Program-made: the position numbers and the translations under genes
Notes under the pieces: model-generated
What the model was told of the DNA's origin: nothing
Database searches by the model: none
Seen by the model: only the letters and a program-made list of their open reading frames with translations
Part shown: positions 16,248-25,262 of the stretch, piece after piece
Layout: the number at the start of each line of letters is the position of its first letter
Numbering within the stretch: the first letter of the stretch is position 1
DNA from: Verrucomicrobiota bacterium
Lineage (GTDB): Bacteria > Verrucomicrobiota > Verrucomicrobiia > CAIQCK01
Length of the DNA stretch: 64,000 nucleotides
Reading direction: 5' to 3'
Assembly: GCA_016222825.1 (NCBI GenBank)
Contig: JACRQF010000019.1
Coordinates: forward strand, 248,001 to 312,000

Positions 16248-17105
16248 TTAATTGCCGGCGGCGCTTTTCACGCAGCGAAAGCCATACACGTCGTAGCCGA
16301 GGCACACGTCGGGCAGGCCGGGGGCGTCGGCGGCGCGGAACCCTGAGGCGCATTTCTCCGGCGGGCTGCTCCAGTTGCCGCCGCGGATGACGCGCTTCTG
16401 CCCTTGGCCGGGGCCGCGCGGGTCTTTGGGCGGACTGTCCTTGTAGTAGTCGGCGGCGTAGAAATCGTTGCACCACTCGCCAACGTTGCCATGCATGTCG
16501 TGGAGACCCCACGCGTTCGCCGGTTTTCCACCGACGGGACGCGTCTTCTTCTCCGAGTTGCCCTTGAACCAGCCGAAGGACTTGAGCTGCGCCGCGTCAT
16601 CGCCGAAGGAGTAGGCGGTTTGTGTGCCGGCGCGGCAGGCGAATTCCCATTCCGCCTCGGTTGGCAGCCGGTAGCCGTTCACGGAGAAGTCGCACTGCCA
16701 TGTCGCCTCGTCGTAGCAGGGCTTGAGGTTCTCGGCGAGCGACCGGGCGTTGCAGTATTTCACCGCCTGTGTCCAGCGCACCTGCTCGACCGGGTTGTCG
16801 TCGCCCTCGAACTTGGAGATGTTTACGCCCATCAACTCCTCGTAGGACTTCTGCGACACCTCGCGCGTGTCCATGTAGAACGCGCTGATGGAAACCTTGT
16901 GCGCGGGCTTGGCGTCGTCGGTCCCGCTCGCGCCGCCCATCGTGAACGTGCCCGCCGGGATCAGCGCCATCTCCGCGCCGCCGGGCGTTTTGACGATCTT
17001 GGGCGTGTGGGCCGGCGGCGGTGCGTCCGCGGGTTGCCGCTGGCAGGAGAGCGTGAGACTGATCGCGCCGAGAATCAGAAGACGGCCGAGGGATTTGGAT
17101 TTCAT
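16248..17105 (-). CDS. SUMF1/FGE-fold lipoprotein, probably not a formylglycine generator
   Basis: 285 residues with a lipoprotein signal (lipobox LTLSC, Cys about residue 21). The remaining sequence is a full formylglycine-generating-enzyme fold: MALIPAGTFTMGG, FYMDTREVSQKSYEEL, GYRLPTEAEWEFACRAG, GLHDMHGNVGEWCNDFY, RVIRGGNWSS and YGFRCV. In true sulfatase-activating enzymes two cysteines follow RGG(S/N)Y. Here the first position is Ser and only the second Cys (in PPEKC) is kept, so the catalytic pair is incomplete. Many bacterial relatives are binding or structural proteins. It is the last gene of a minus-strand unit; only three bases separate it from the 765-residue gene, so it is surely co-transcribed with it. 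Confidence 0.82.
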   Translation of the reverse strand: MKSKSLGRLLILGAISLTLSCQRQPADAPPPAHTPKIVKTPGGAEMALIPAGTFTMGGASGTDDAKPAHKVSISAFYMDTREVSQKSYEELMGVNISKFEGDDNPVEQVRWTQAVKYCNARSLAENLKPCYDEATWQCDFSVNGYRLPTEAEWEFACRAGTQTAYSFGDDAAQLKSFGWFKGNSEKKTRPVGGKPANAWGLHDMHGNVGEWCNDFYAADYYKDSPPKDPRGPGQGQKRVIRGGNWSSPPEKCASGFRAADAPGLPDVCLGYDVYGFRCVKSAAGN

Positions 17106-17108
17106 GTC

Positions 17109-19406
17109 TTAGTCCGCCGCCGCGCTTTCGTGGCCGAAGGCACAATGGAGCATCTCCATCGTGCGCTGCCGCATCTCGCGTGCGAACTCGAACGCCGCGT
17201 CGTCCTGCGCCTCGGTCATGCGGATGCCGGCGCGATGGCGAAGCCGTTTGGTGAACATGCGGAACTCGCCGATGGCGCTGTCCTGGTTGCCGCCGATGGT
17301 GCGCGTGTCGCGGCCGAGTTGTTTGGCTTTCTCCAGCTTCTTCTCTTTCTCCTCGTTGCTGTCTATGAGTTGGATGACCTGCTCAATCAGCACGCGCGCG
17401 GCGGGCGGTGTGCGCTCGTCGAGTTTGCGCTTCTCGTAAATCTTGCCGAACTGGGCGAGACAGCCGTCGAACTCGTCGGCCAGCGCGACAAGCTGCGGCT
17501 TCTCCGCCTTCGTCTTCGCGAGCCATGCGTGTGTTTTCTTGCCCCATACGAGGAACTCGTCCATCCGGCTGCGGATGCCGAGGACGAAGTTGTGCATCGC
17601 GTCGAGCCGCTCCAGCAGAAACTGTTTCTTCGTCTTTTCCTCGCCGGCGTCGAAGATTTTTTCGTATTCGCCGGTGACGAAACACGTGGCCGGCCACTTG
17701 TCGCGCTCGACGCGCCTGATCTGGAGATCGTCCGGCAGCGTCGCCTTCGGCGTGCCTTCGAGCGCGGCGGCCAGCACGTCCATCACGGCAAACACGCCCG
17801 CCGGGCTGCCGTCCAGCGTGCCGAACGGATAGACCACCGCCGAGCGGTTGTCGTCGTATTGGATGTCGGGCACCGGCTCGAACTTCGTCTTGCGCAGAAA
17901 ACAGGTGTCGCCTTCGATGCAGGGCGGATAGGCGAAGCTGCCGCGCGCCGAAGTCCAGATCGTCCGCGCCTTCCGCAACTCGAAACCAACGCCTTCGTAA
18001 CGGTTCGTGCTCACGCGGATGGGACATTTCCACGAATCGGTCAGCCCGTCCGTCCGCGGGTAGTCGGCGCGCCACGCCGCGCGGAAAGGCACCTTCCAGT
18101 CGAGCTTTGTGTCTTTGACCGGATGGAGGTCGCCCTGCCGTTTCTCGTGCCAGATGTCCGGCGACGCCAGCAGGGCGACCCAGACGGCGGGGACTGTCTC
18201 TTTTGAAAAACCAATCTCCGCGGCAGAGATCGCGCGGCTGTTGCCGGAGCCGTCGAGGTTGAGATTCACCTGCTGGCTCGCGGAGGGCCAGACGCTCATC
18301 GCGATGGCGTTGCGGTCTTCGAGCAGTTCCACCAGCATGTGCTCGCTCGGGAACCGCAACCGCGGGGCTTGGATGGCGTCGGCGCTGACGAGCAGGTCGC
18401 CGCAGAACGGGTCCGGCAGCACGGCGTATTTGGCCCGCGCCTCGACCCGGATTCTCTCCGTCCCGTCACCCGCTTGTATCTCGATGATCGGCTGGCCGCG
18501 CTTGACGGAGTAGCGCGCCGTGAGTTTCTTGCCGGCTTCGGTGGTTGCGCTCGCTTCGAGAACGATCTTCCGCGCGGTGTTCTCGATTACCTTGAACGAG
18601 TCAACCGCCCGGGTCTTGTCGCCGCCCGCGCCCGCCGCGACGAGCGTCAAGCCCCTGACCATCCGCTCGCCGAGCCGGTAGTAGCACTCCGGCCCCTTCG
18701 AGCCTTTTCGCAGGACCAAGGCGAGGGAGCTGTTTGCCGCGCAGAGATCGCCTTTGCCGGCCACGCCGGAGAGCACGGGCGGCAGCGGAGCCTTCCCGTC
18801 GAACAACCGCACCGCCTCGGCCTCCTCTTGCTTGCGCGCGAGTTGCGCGTAAGGCACGTAGTCGCCTTCGTAGAGCCGGAACATGTCCGCGCGGTATTCA
18901 CAACTGGTCTGCCGGCAACTGATGTAGGCAAACCACCCTTCGGGACAATCCTTCTCCGCCTTGAACGTGTGGTGAAGCTCCGTCCAGCCTTCCGGTCCCA
19001 GCGTGACCTCGCCGCTGGCCATCACACGGTCGTAAGGTTTCGCGCGGCGCTCGATTTGCAGACGGACGACCACCGGCTCCCTCACCGCTTTCGCCAGCAC
19101 GGCGAAGGTGTAGGTCGTTCCCTTTTTGCCGCCTTGCACGCCTTGCCCAAACTGCGTTCCCCAACCCTTCACCTCGCCGATGGTGACGCGGATGCTGTGA
19201 TCGCCCGCGGCCGTCGCCGCGTTGTCCACGGCAAACTGGCAGACGGTGCCGCGATCCTTGTCCACGCGCCAGCCGTCTTCGCCGCCGCCGCGCTTCTCGA
19301 AGCTTGGGTTGGCAAAGAAGTTTTCAGCCGCCTGAGCCCCCTTCGGCACCGGCGCGACTTGCAGGACGAACGACAATAGAACAAAGACCGCGCTACGTTG
19401 AATCAC
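17109..19406 (-). CDS. Unrecognised exported protein with N-terminal CBM-like domain
   Basis: 765 residues beginning with GTG at 19406, preceded by AAAGGG at six bases, and opening with a signal peptide ending near AQAAEN. Residues ~28-175 resemble a CBM4/9-type jelly-roll (NFFANPSFEKRG, TTYTFAVLAKA, WTELHHTFKA, YRADMFRLYEG). The middle (~200-610) is beta-rich with no family I recognise. The C-terminal ~130 residues are charged and helical (EEKEKKLEKAKQLGRDTR). The layout suggests a secreted polysaccharide-binding or degrading protein, but no catalytic motif is identifiable. It is transcribed with the SUMF1 lipoprotein downstream and probably the TIGR03067 gene upstream (36-base gap). Confidence 0.7.
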   Translation of the reverse strand: MIQRSAVFVLLSFVLQVAPVPKGAQAAENFFANPSFEKRGGGEDGWRVDKDRGTVCQFAVDNAATAAGDHSIRVTIGEVKGWGTQFGQGVQGGKKGTTYTFAVLAKAVREPVVVRLQIERRAKPYDRVMASGEVTLGPEGWTELHHTFKAEKDCPEGWFAYISCRQTSCEYRADMFRLYEGDYVPYAQLARKQEEAEAVRLFDGKAPLPPVLSGVAGKGDLCAANSSLALVLRKGSKGPECYYRLGERMVRGLTLVAAGAGGDKTRAVDSFKVIENTARKIVLEASATTEAGKKLTARYSVKRGQPIIEIQAGDGTERIRVEARAKYAVLPDPFCGDLLVSADAIQAPRLRFPSEHMLVELLEDRNAIAMSVWPSASQQVNLNLDGSGNSRAISAAEIGFSKETVPAVWVALLASPDIWHEKRQGDLHPVKDTKLDWKVPFRAAWRADYPRTDGLTDSWKCPIRVSTNRYEGVGFELRKARTIWTSARGSFAYPPCIEGDTCFLRKTKFEPVPDIQYDDNRSAVVYPFGTLDGSPAGVFAVMDVLAAALEGTPKATLPDDLQIRRVERDKWPATCFVTGEYEKIFDAGEEKTKKQFLLERLDAMHNFVLGIRSRMDEFLVWGKKTHAWLAKTKAEKPQLVALADEFDGCLAQFGKIYEKRKLDERTPPAARVLIEQVIQLIDSNEEKEKKLEKAKQLGRDTRTIGGNQDSAIGEFRMFTKRLRHRAGIRMTEAQDDAAFEFAREMRQRTMEMLHCAFGHESAAAD

Positions 19407-19442
19407 AGTTGACCCTTTGAAGTGTGTGCCACGCCGAAGCCG

Positions 19443-19904
19443 CTACGACTCCTGCCGCTTCACGATGATCAGGTAACTCTTCTTGGCAGGCTCGGCGACG
19501 AAGCCGGTGGGGCGGTCCTGGGTGTTTCCGTTGGTGGTGACGCACCAGAACAGCATGTCGCCTTCGATCTTGAAGATGCCGGGAAACGTCTTGCCCTTGA
19601 AGCCGCCGGTGCTGCCGGTGGCGTCCATGCACTTGCCGTCGGCTGACAGCTTGAAGTCACCCTCGGCGATGGGCTTCTCTTCGGGCAATCGCTTGCCGTT
19701 GATGTGGCTGTCCTTGATGGTCAGTTCCAGCGCGACGCCTTTGTCGGGGTCTTCGCCCTTGCCAGAACTGAACCGCGCGCCGCGCCAAACGCCCTGGAGC
19801 GGTTTGGCGTCGGCAGCGGGAGAATCCGCCGGAAAGAGCGGGAGCAATCCAAGCCCCGCAGCCAGAATGGCGCCCGGCAGGAATGAAGTGACGGGGTGTT
19901 TCAT
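19443..19904 (-). CDS. Exported TIGR03067-type domain protein
   Basis: 153 residues from ATG 19904; the frame extends 44 codons upstream but only this start opens a signal peptide (MKHPVTSFLPGAILAAGLGL). The body shows the TIGR03067 layout: LQGVWRGARFSSG, LTIKDSHINGKRLPE, a central IFKIEGDMLFWCV strand pair and DRPTGFVAEPAKK. The domain is a small beta-barrel-like fold common in Planctomycetota and relatives; its function is unknown. It probably begins the transcription unit with the two genes downstream. Confidence 0.75.
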   Translation of the reverse strand: MKHPVTSFLPGAILAAGLGLLPLFPADSPAADAKPLQGVWRGARFSSGKGEDPDKGVALELTIKDSHINGKRLPEEKPIAEGDFKLSADGKCMDATGSTGGFKGKTFPGIFKIEGDMLFWCVTTNGNTQDRPTGFVAEPAKKSYLIIVKRQES

Positions 19905-20032
19905 GCGAAGAGTCCTCGTTGTCGAAGTGGAAGCATTGTTGTTCGCCGGCCGGCAACTGCGCTTGTTCGCCTTGCCAACCGTCGGCGGCAGTATGCCATC
20001 GCGAAAAGCCATTGGCAAAACCAATCCGACGC

Positions 20033-22813
20033 TCACCGCCGCTGTTCGGGCGTCACTTTCAGGGTCACGTCTTTGCCGTCGCGTTGCACGACAATCTCCA
20101 CCGGCTGGCCGATCTTCGCGCCGTCGAGCGCGTAGGTGTATTCGTTGATGTTCAGGATCTTCTTGCCGCCGAACTTCACGATCACGTCGCCGGCGCGCAA
20201 GCCGCCCTTGTCCGCCGGGCTGCCCGGGCGCGTGCCGCTGAGTTTCACGCCGGGACGGTCGCCCTCGGTGTAATCGGGAATCGTGCCGAGATAAGTGCGT
20301 AATCTTTCGCGGCCCACGCCCATCGGCGAACGCTCGGCAACCTTCTCGAAGCGTGGACGGTCGGGGCGCGTCGCGAGGTCTTCAACGACGCGCCGCACCA
20401 GTTCCAGCACGGCGGCTTCGCCGGGGGCGTTGATCTTGTCGGCGGTGTCGGTGGGGCGGTGGTAGTCGCGATGCGAGCCGGTGAAGAAGTTCAGCGCCGG
20501 CACGCCCGCCTGATAGAAGGAGGATGAATCCGTTGGCAGATACGGGTCGTTGCTGAGCACCACGCAGAGCGGCAGTCCGGCGGCGAACCGCTCGAACAGC
20601 CGCGGCCAGACGGCGGACGAGCCTGCGCCCTGCACGGCGAGCCGCTGCTCTGTCAGCCGGCCGATCATGTCCATGTTCACCATCGCGACGATGTTGGACA
20701 TCGGCACGGGCGGCTTTTTGCAGAACGCCGACGAGCCGAGGACGCCAATCTCCTCGCCGCTGAAGCACGCGAAGAGCACGTCGCGGCGCAGGGATTTGGC
20801 GCGTTTGCCGAAATGCCGCGCCAGTTCCAGCACGCCGGCGGTGCCGCTGGCATTGTCGTCGGCGCCGGGATGAATCTCCTCAAAACCCGCGCCGAGCGAG
20901 TTCTCGCCGCCGTAGCCGAGATGGTCGTAGTGCGCGCCAACGACAACGGTTTCGTTGAGCCGGTCGGGCGCGCCGGCGCGGATGAAGGCAAAGACGTTGT
21001 GGCCGGTGGCAGTCTGTTTCTTCAACTCCACGCGCATTTTCACGCGCACGCCGGTCATCGCGAAGCCGCCCTGCGTTTCCAGTTTGTCGAGCGCGTCCTG
21101 CGTCGCCTTCAGGTCCTTGCCGGCGGCGGCGAAGATTTTCTCCGCCAGCTTTCGCGAGAGCTGCGCGGCGACGATGCCGCTGTCGGCGAAGCTGCCGTCG
21201 CCGCTGCGCGTGATGAGTTGGTCGCGAGGCAACGAACTCGGCCCGGTCGTCACCAACAACGCCTTCGCGCCGCGCTCGCGCGCCGTCATCGCCTTCATCC
21301 GCAGCGGCGCGAAATGGCGGAGCCGGTCCCGCTCCTTCTCCGGCGCGGCCTCCGGCTGGAAACGCAGCACGAGCACGATCTTGTCCTTCACGTCGAGGTG
21401 CGCGAACGAGTCGTAACCCTGCGTGGCGATGCCGTAGCCGGCGAAAACCACCTCGCCTTCGACCTCGCCGTTGGCCGAGAGCGCCAGCGGCACGAAGTCC
21501 GCGTCCACCGCGCCGGCGGTCTTCTCCGCGCCGAGCGTCGCCTCGAAGAAGTTGCCCGGGCCGAGGCCGACGCCGGACTGAAACTCGAACGGCTGCTGCG
21601 TCACGCCGCGCAGGCCGCTCGCGCGGAAACTCTTCTCGATGAACGCCGCCGCCTTGCGCTCGCCGGGCGAGGCGGTCTTGCGGCCTTCGAGCGCAGGCGA
21701 GGCGAGGTAGGTGATTGCCTTCAAGATCGCCGCCGGCTCAAACGCCGTCTTCTTTTCCTCTTTCCGCTTTCCGCTTTCCTCTTTGCCCTCCGTCCACGGT
21801 TCCACGAAGTCGGCGATGAAAAGCTGGGACTTGCCGCCGGCGCGCGTCGAGGTCCACATCAGCCGGCGGCCGTCAGGCGAGAAGACCGGCAGACCGTCGA
21901 AACCGTCACGATAAGTGAGCCGCGTCAGTTGCGCGCCGTCGGGGCGGACAAGGTAAAGCTCGAAGTTTCCGAAGCCGCCGTCCTTGTTCGAGCAGAAGAC
22001 GATCCACTCGCCGCTGGGATGGAAATACGGCGACCAACTCATCGCGCCGAGTTTCGTGACCTGCCGCTTGCCGCTGCCGTCGGGGCGGACCATCGCGATC
22101 TCCGCCTTCGTGTCGTCCGGCGTGAAGTGCCGATAGACGATCCATTTGCCGTCCGGCGAGAAGAACGGCCCGCCGTCGTAGCCTGGATCGTGCGTGACGC
22201 GGCGCTGGTTCTTGCCGTCGGCGTCCATCACGTAGATCTCGCGGTCGCCGTCGCGCGACGAGCAGAAGCAGATGCGCTTGCCATCGGGCGAATAACTCGC
22301 CTCGGCGTCGTAGCCCTTCGCGTCGGTGAGCCGGCGCTGGTCGCTGCCGTCGGGCTTGCAGTCGAAGATGTCGTAAGCGTCGTCGAAGTCCCACGAGTAG
22401 CGCCGTTCCTTGCCGCTCTTGAGGAACTCGATCTCCTCGCGCTGCTGCTTGAGCGCGCCAGGGTCGAGGTGCGTCGAGGCGAACAGCGCGCGCTTGCCGT
22501 CGGGCCGGAAGAACGAGCAGGTGGTTTTGCCGGCGCCGGGGCTGAGCCGGCGCAGTTCGCCGTCGCGGAGGTCCATCGTGAAAATCTGGTAAAACGGATT
22601 CTCCGCCTCGCCCGGCTTCAGCGGCGCGCGCGTGCTCTGGAAGACGATTTGTTTGCCGTCCGGCGAAAAGTAACCCTCGCCGCTGCGCGAGCCGTCGAAG
22701 GTCAGTTGCTTGATGCGTCGCAGGTGGCGCGCCTCGCGGTCCGCGTCGCCGGCGAAGGCGAGCGCGGCGGCGGTCAGCGCCAGAAGGAAGATGGCGAATC
22801 GGCAGCGTTGCAT
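20033..22813 (-). CDS. TolB-type propeller, M28 metallopeptidase and PDZ fusion
   Basis: 926 residues with a signal peptide (cleaved near ALAFA). Residues ~30-345 are TolB/PD40 beta-propeller repeats (YFSPDGKQIVFQS, YSPDGKRICFCSSRDG, FFSPDGKWIVY). Residues ~365-800 are an M28 zinc aminopeptidase with a PA-like insert; expected metal ligands appear in GAHYDHLG, HPGADDNASG, FSGEEIGVLG and HRDYHRPTD. Residues ~835-920 are a PDZ domain (GSPADKGGLRAGDVIVKFGG). It probably removes N-terminal residues from peptides outside the cytoplasm, with the propeller or PDZ recognising substrate. No Shine-Dalgarno sequence is visible; the leader is AT-rich. Confidence 0.88.
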   Translation of the reverse strand: MQRCRFAIFLLALTAAALAFAGDADREARHLRRIKQLTFDGSRSGEGYFSPDGKQIVFQSTRAPLKPGEAENPFYQIFTMDLRDGELRRLSPGAGKTTCSFFRPDGKRALFASTHLDPGALKQQREEIEFLKSGKERRYSWDFDDAYDIFDCKPDGSDQRRLTDAKGYDAEASYSPDGKRICFCSSRDGDREIYVMDADGKNQRRVTHDPGYDGGPFFSPDGKWIVYRHFTPDDTKAEIAMVRPDGSGKRQVTKLGAMSWSPYFHPSGEWIVFCSNKDGGFGNFELYLVRPDGAQLTRLTYRDGFDGLPVFSPDGRRLMWTSTRAGGKSQLFIADFVEPWTEGKEESGKRKEEKKTAFEPAAILKAITYLASPALEGRKTASPGERKAAAFIEKSFRASGLRGVTQQPFEFQSGVGLGPGNFFEATLGAEKTAGAVDADFVPLALSANGEVEGEVVFAGYGIATQGYDSFAHLDVKDKIVLVLRFQPEAAPEKERDRLRHFAPLRMKAMTARERGAKALLVTTGPSSLPRDQLITRSGDGSFADSGIVAAQLSRKLAEKIFAAAGKDLKATQDALDKLETQGGFAMTGVRVKMRVELKKQTATGHNVFAFIRAGAPDRLNETVVVGAHYDHLGYGGENSLGAGFEEIHPGADDNASGTAGVLELARHFGKRAKSLRRDVLFACFSGEEIGVLGSSAFCKKPPVPMSNIVAMVNMDMIGRLTEQRLAVQGAGSSAVWPRLFERFAAGLPLCVVLSNDPYLPTDSSSFYQAGVPALNFFTGSHRDYHRPTDTADKINAPGEAAVLELVRRVVEDLATRPDRPRFEKVAERSPMGVGRERLRTYLGTIPDYTEGDRPGVKLSGTRPGSPADKGGLRAGDVIVKFGGKKILNINEYTYALDGAKIGQPVEIVVQRDGKDVTLKVTPEQRR

Positions 22814-23122
22814 GGCAAAAAAATAGTGTAGTGTCCCGGAAATAACTACTCATATTCGCCGGATGGCTGGCATGGAGGGATGTCACGCAGAAGTCTTCCG
22901 GTCGTTCTTTCGGAAGCGGGGATCCTCCGTTTGGAACAATGGATTCGCGCGGGTTTGGCGCTCAGCAGGCCGCCCGGCAAGCGGGTGTCAATCCCCGCGG
23001 CTCGCGTTCCGCGCATCGTAACGCGCCCGCTGTCTGTTTGAGCTTGCGCGGCTTGGCTTCGCTGGCAGGATAGCGGCGGATTCCGGCCAAAGCAGGGAGT
23101 TGAATGCTGAAAGGACACGATC
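22814..23122 (+). other. Intergenic region between divergent genes, no gene seen
   Basis: 309 bases separate the M28 gene (minus) from the first esterase (plus). A frame on the minus strand covers most of it but has no start context or family similarity. Near the right end, AAAGGA lies eight bases before ATG 23123 and is the ribosome-binding site of the esterase. A GCGGG/CCCGC hairpin occurs at 22981-22997. I found no convincing promoter pair. Confidence 0.4.
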
Positions 23123-25237
23123 ATGAAGAAGATGCTGATGTCAGTGGTGGCGGCGTTGGTCACGGGCGGCGTGTTTGCCGCGCAACCGGACGTGGCGCCG
23201 CCTTACCAGCCGACGGACTCGGAGTTGGCCTCAATCCGCGGCAAGCTTGATGAATTCCAGAAAGCCTACAAAGCCCTGCCCATCGGCCGGGCGATCACCA
23301 CAATGGAGGCGATGACGAAAAAGGCGTTCCCGGTGGACGTGAGCCTCCTGCCCGACGTGGAGGTTTACGGCAAGGCCGCCGAGTGGATGCTGCGCTATTC
23401 GAAGGAGGAGTTCTGGACAGCCGCCGACGTGAAGAACACACTCGACACGCTCGCGCTCGGCCTCGCGCGCATCAAGCAGATCGCCGAGGGCAAGCCGTCG
23501 TGGCCGGCCGCCAAGGGCTGCATCGTGCGGGGCTTTCGCTCGCGGATTGACGGCAGCGTGCAGCCTTATGGGCTGAAGATTCCCGACAGCTACGATCCGA
23601 AGAAGCCGATCCGGCTCGACGTGATTCTGCACGGATTCGGGCCAACCATGAACGAGGCCAACTTCATCGCCGCGCGCGACACCGGCAAACCCGCCACTGC
23701 CGGGCAGGAATACATCCGGCTCGAAGTCTTCGGCCGGCTCAACAACGGCTACCGCTGGTGCGGCGAAACCGACGTGCTGGAGGCGATGGAATCGGTGAAG
23801 GCGCGTTACGCGATTGACCCCGAGCGCATCGTGCTGCGCGGCTTTTCGATGGGCGGCGCGGGCGCGTGGGGCATGGGGCTGCATTACCCGGACCTATGGG
23901 TCGCGTTCGAAGCGGGCGGCAGCGGCGCAGGCGGCTCGCGCAATGATTACAAGAGCGACGCGCCCTCCTCCGCGTCGGCGGCGGTCGGGCGGATTTACGG
24001 CACAGTCGGCTGGATGCTCAACGCCGCCAACGTGCCGACGGTCGGCTACTGCGGCGAAGAGGACGGCCCCATCGGTGCGCTCCACACCTCCCGCGAGCAA
24101 CTGGCGAGCGAAGGCTACAAGTTCACCCAGAGCGGCCTCAACTGGGTCACGAGCGACATCCGCTGCGTGTTCCTCGTCGGCGCAAAGACCGAGCACAAGT
24201 GGTCTCCCGAAAGCCAGGCCGAGTCGAACAAGTTCATTGACGAAGCCTGCGTCAAGGGTCGCCAGCCGCCGCCGCACATCCGGTTCGTTTCCTACTCGCT
24301 GCGCTACAACCGCTGCTTCGACATCACCGTGGACGCCGTCGAGACCGGCTACGCGCGCACCGAAGTGGACGCGCTGACCAGCGCCGACAAGAAACAGCGC
24401 ACCATCAAGACCAAGAACGTCACGCGGCTGATCCTGACCTATCCGGTCGCGGGGCAGAGCATCACGCTCGACGGCCAGATGTTCCCGTTCGGCCCGATGC
24501 AACAGCCGAGAGCCGCCGCACCCGCCGCGCGCCCGGCTTTCGGCGTGCGTCGCGCCGCCGCGCCGCTTCCGCCGCCCGCGCCGCCGCAGATTCTGTTCGA
24601 GAAGAAAGGCGGCAAGTGGGCGACGAGCTACGTCACCGACGCGCAGCTTCTGGCCGACCCGACTCTGCGCAAACGCCCCGGTCTGCAAGGCCCCATCAAC
24701 GATTTCCTGATGGACTCCTTCGTGTGCGTGCGGCCGACCGGCACGCCGCAGCATCCGCTGGCGAACGATTACGCAAAGGCCGCCGTGGACCGCTTTGCGA
24801 AGTCGTTCTCGAAGTGGTTGCGCGGCGACATCCGCATCAAGAACGACACTGAGATCACCAAGGAGGACATCGCCAGCAGCCACCTCGTCGTTTTCGGCGA
24901 CGCCGGCAGCAACCGTCTCATCACCCAAATCGCCGACAAGCTGCCGATTCATTGGGACAAGACCAGCCTTCGCGTTGGCAAGAAGAACTTCGACGCGAAC
25001 GAGCACGTGCCCACGTTCATCTGTCCGAACCCCTATAACCCGCGCCGCTACATGGTGGTCAACAGCGGCGACAACCTGCTCGGCACGCGCGAGCTTCGGA
25101 AGACCGTCGCCCTCAACTGGCAGCAACTCGCCGACTACGATGTGTTGAAGCTGGCCAAGGAAACCTCCGGCGAAATCAAAGGCACGAGCGTCGCATCAGG
25201 CCTGTTCGACGAAAACTGGAAAGCGACGGAGAAGTAA
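23123..25237 (+). CDS. Exported alpha/beta-hydrolase (esterase) with large C-terminal region, paralogue 1
   Basis: 704 residues with a signal peptide (MKKMLMSVVAALVTGGVFA). Residues ~130-400 form an alpha/beta-hydrolase related to PHB-depolymerase/feruloyl-esterase types: the strand LDVILHGFG and the nucleophile elbow RGFSMGGAG with Ser242. The acid and His are not assigned with confidence. The C-terminal ~270 residues recur in the paralogue, include PGLQGPINDFLMDSFVCVRP, and have a Pro/Ala-rich insert near 465-490 absent from the paralogue. It likely cleaves ester bonds in plant or microbial polymers outside the cell. It is followed by its paralogue 25 bases on, so the two form an operon. 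Confidence 0.8.
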   Translation: MKKMLMSVVAALVTGGVFAAQPDVAPPYQPTDSELASIRGKLDEFQKAYKALPIGRAITTMEAMTKKAFPVDVSLLPDVEVYGKAAEWMLRYSKEEFWTAADVKNTLDTLALGLARIKQIAEGKPSWPAAKGCIVRGFRSRIDGSVQPYGLKIPDSYDPKKPIRLDVILHGFGPTMNEANFIAARDTGKPATAGQEYIRLEVFGRLNNGYRWCGETDVLEAMESVKARYAIDPERIVLRGFSMGGAGAWGMGLHYPDLWVAFEAGGSGAGGSRNDYKSDAPSSASAAVGRIYGTVGWMLNAANVPTVGYCGEEDGPIGALHTSREQLASEGYKFTQSGLNWVTSDIRCVFLVGAKTEHKWSPESQAESNKFIDEACVKGRQPPPHIRFVSYSLRYNRCFDITVDAVETGYARTEVDALTSADKKQRTIKTKNVTRLILTYPVAGQSITLDGQMFPFGPMQQPRAAAPAARPAFGVRRAAAPLPPPAPPQILFEKKGGKWATSYVTDAQLLADPTLRKRPGLQGPINDFLMDSFVCVRPTGTPQHPLANDYAKAAVDRFAKSFSKWLRGDIRIKNDTEITKEDIASSHLVVFGDAGSNRLITQIADKLPIHWDKTSLRVGKKNFDANEHVPTFICPNPYNPRRYMVVNSGDNLLGTRELRKTVALNWQQLADYDVLKLAKETSGEIKGTSVASGLFDENWKATEK

Positions 25238-25262
25238 GGCCAACCCGGCGGAAGGAACTGGA

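Noticed and set aside
22981..22997. tRNA T-arm-like hairpin (GCGGG/CCCGC)
   Set aside because: The loop lacks the TTC consensus and no acceptor, D or anticodon arm can be drawn around it.
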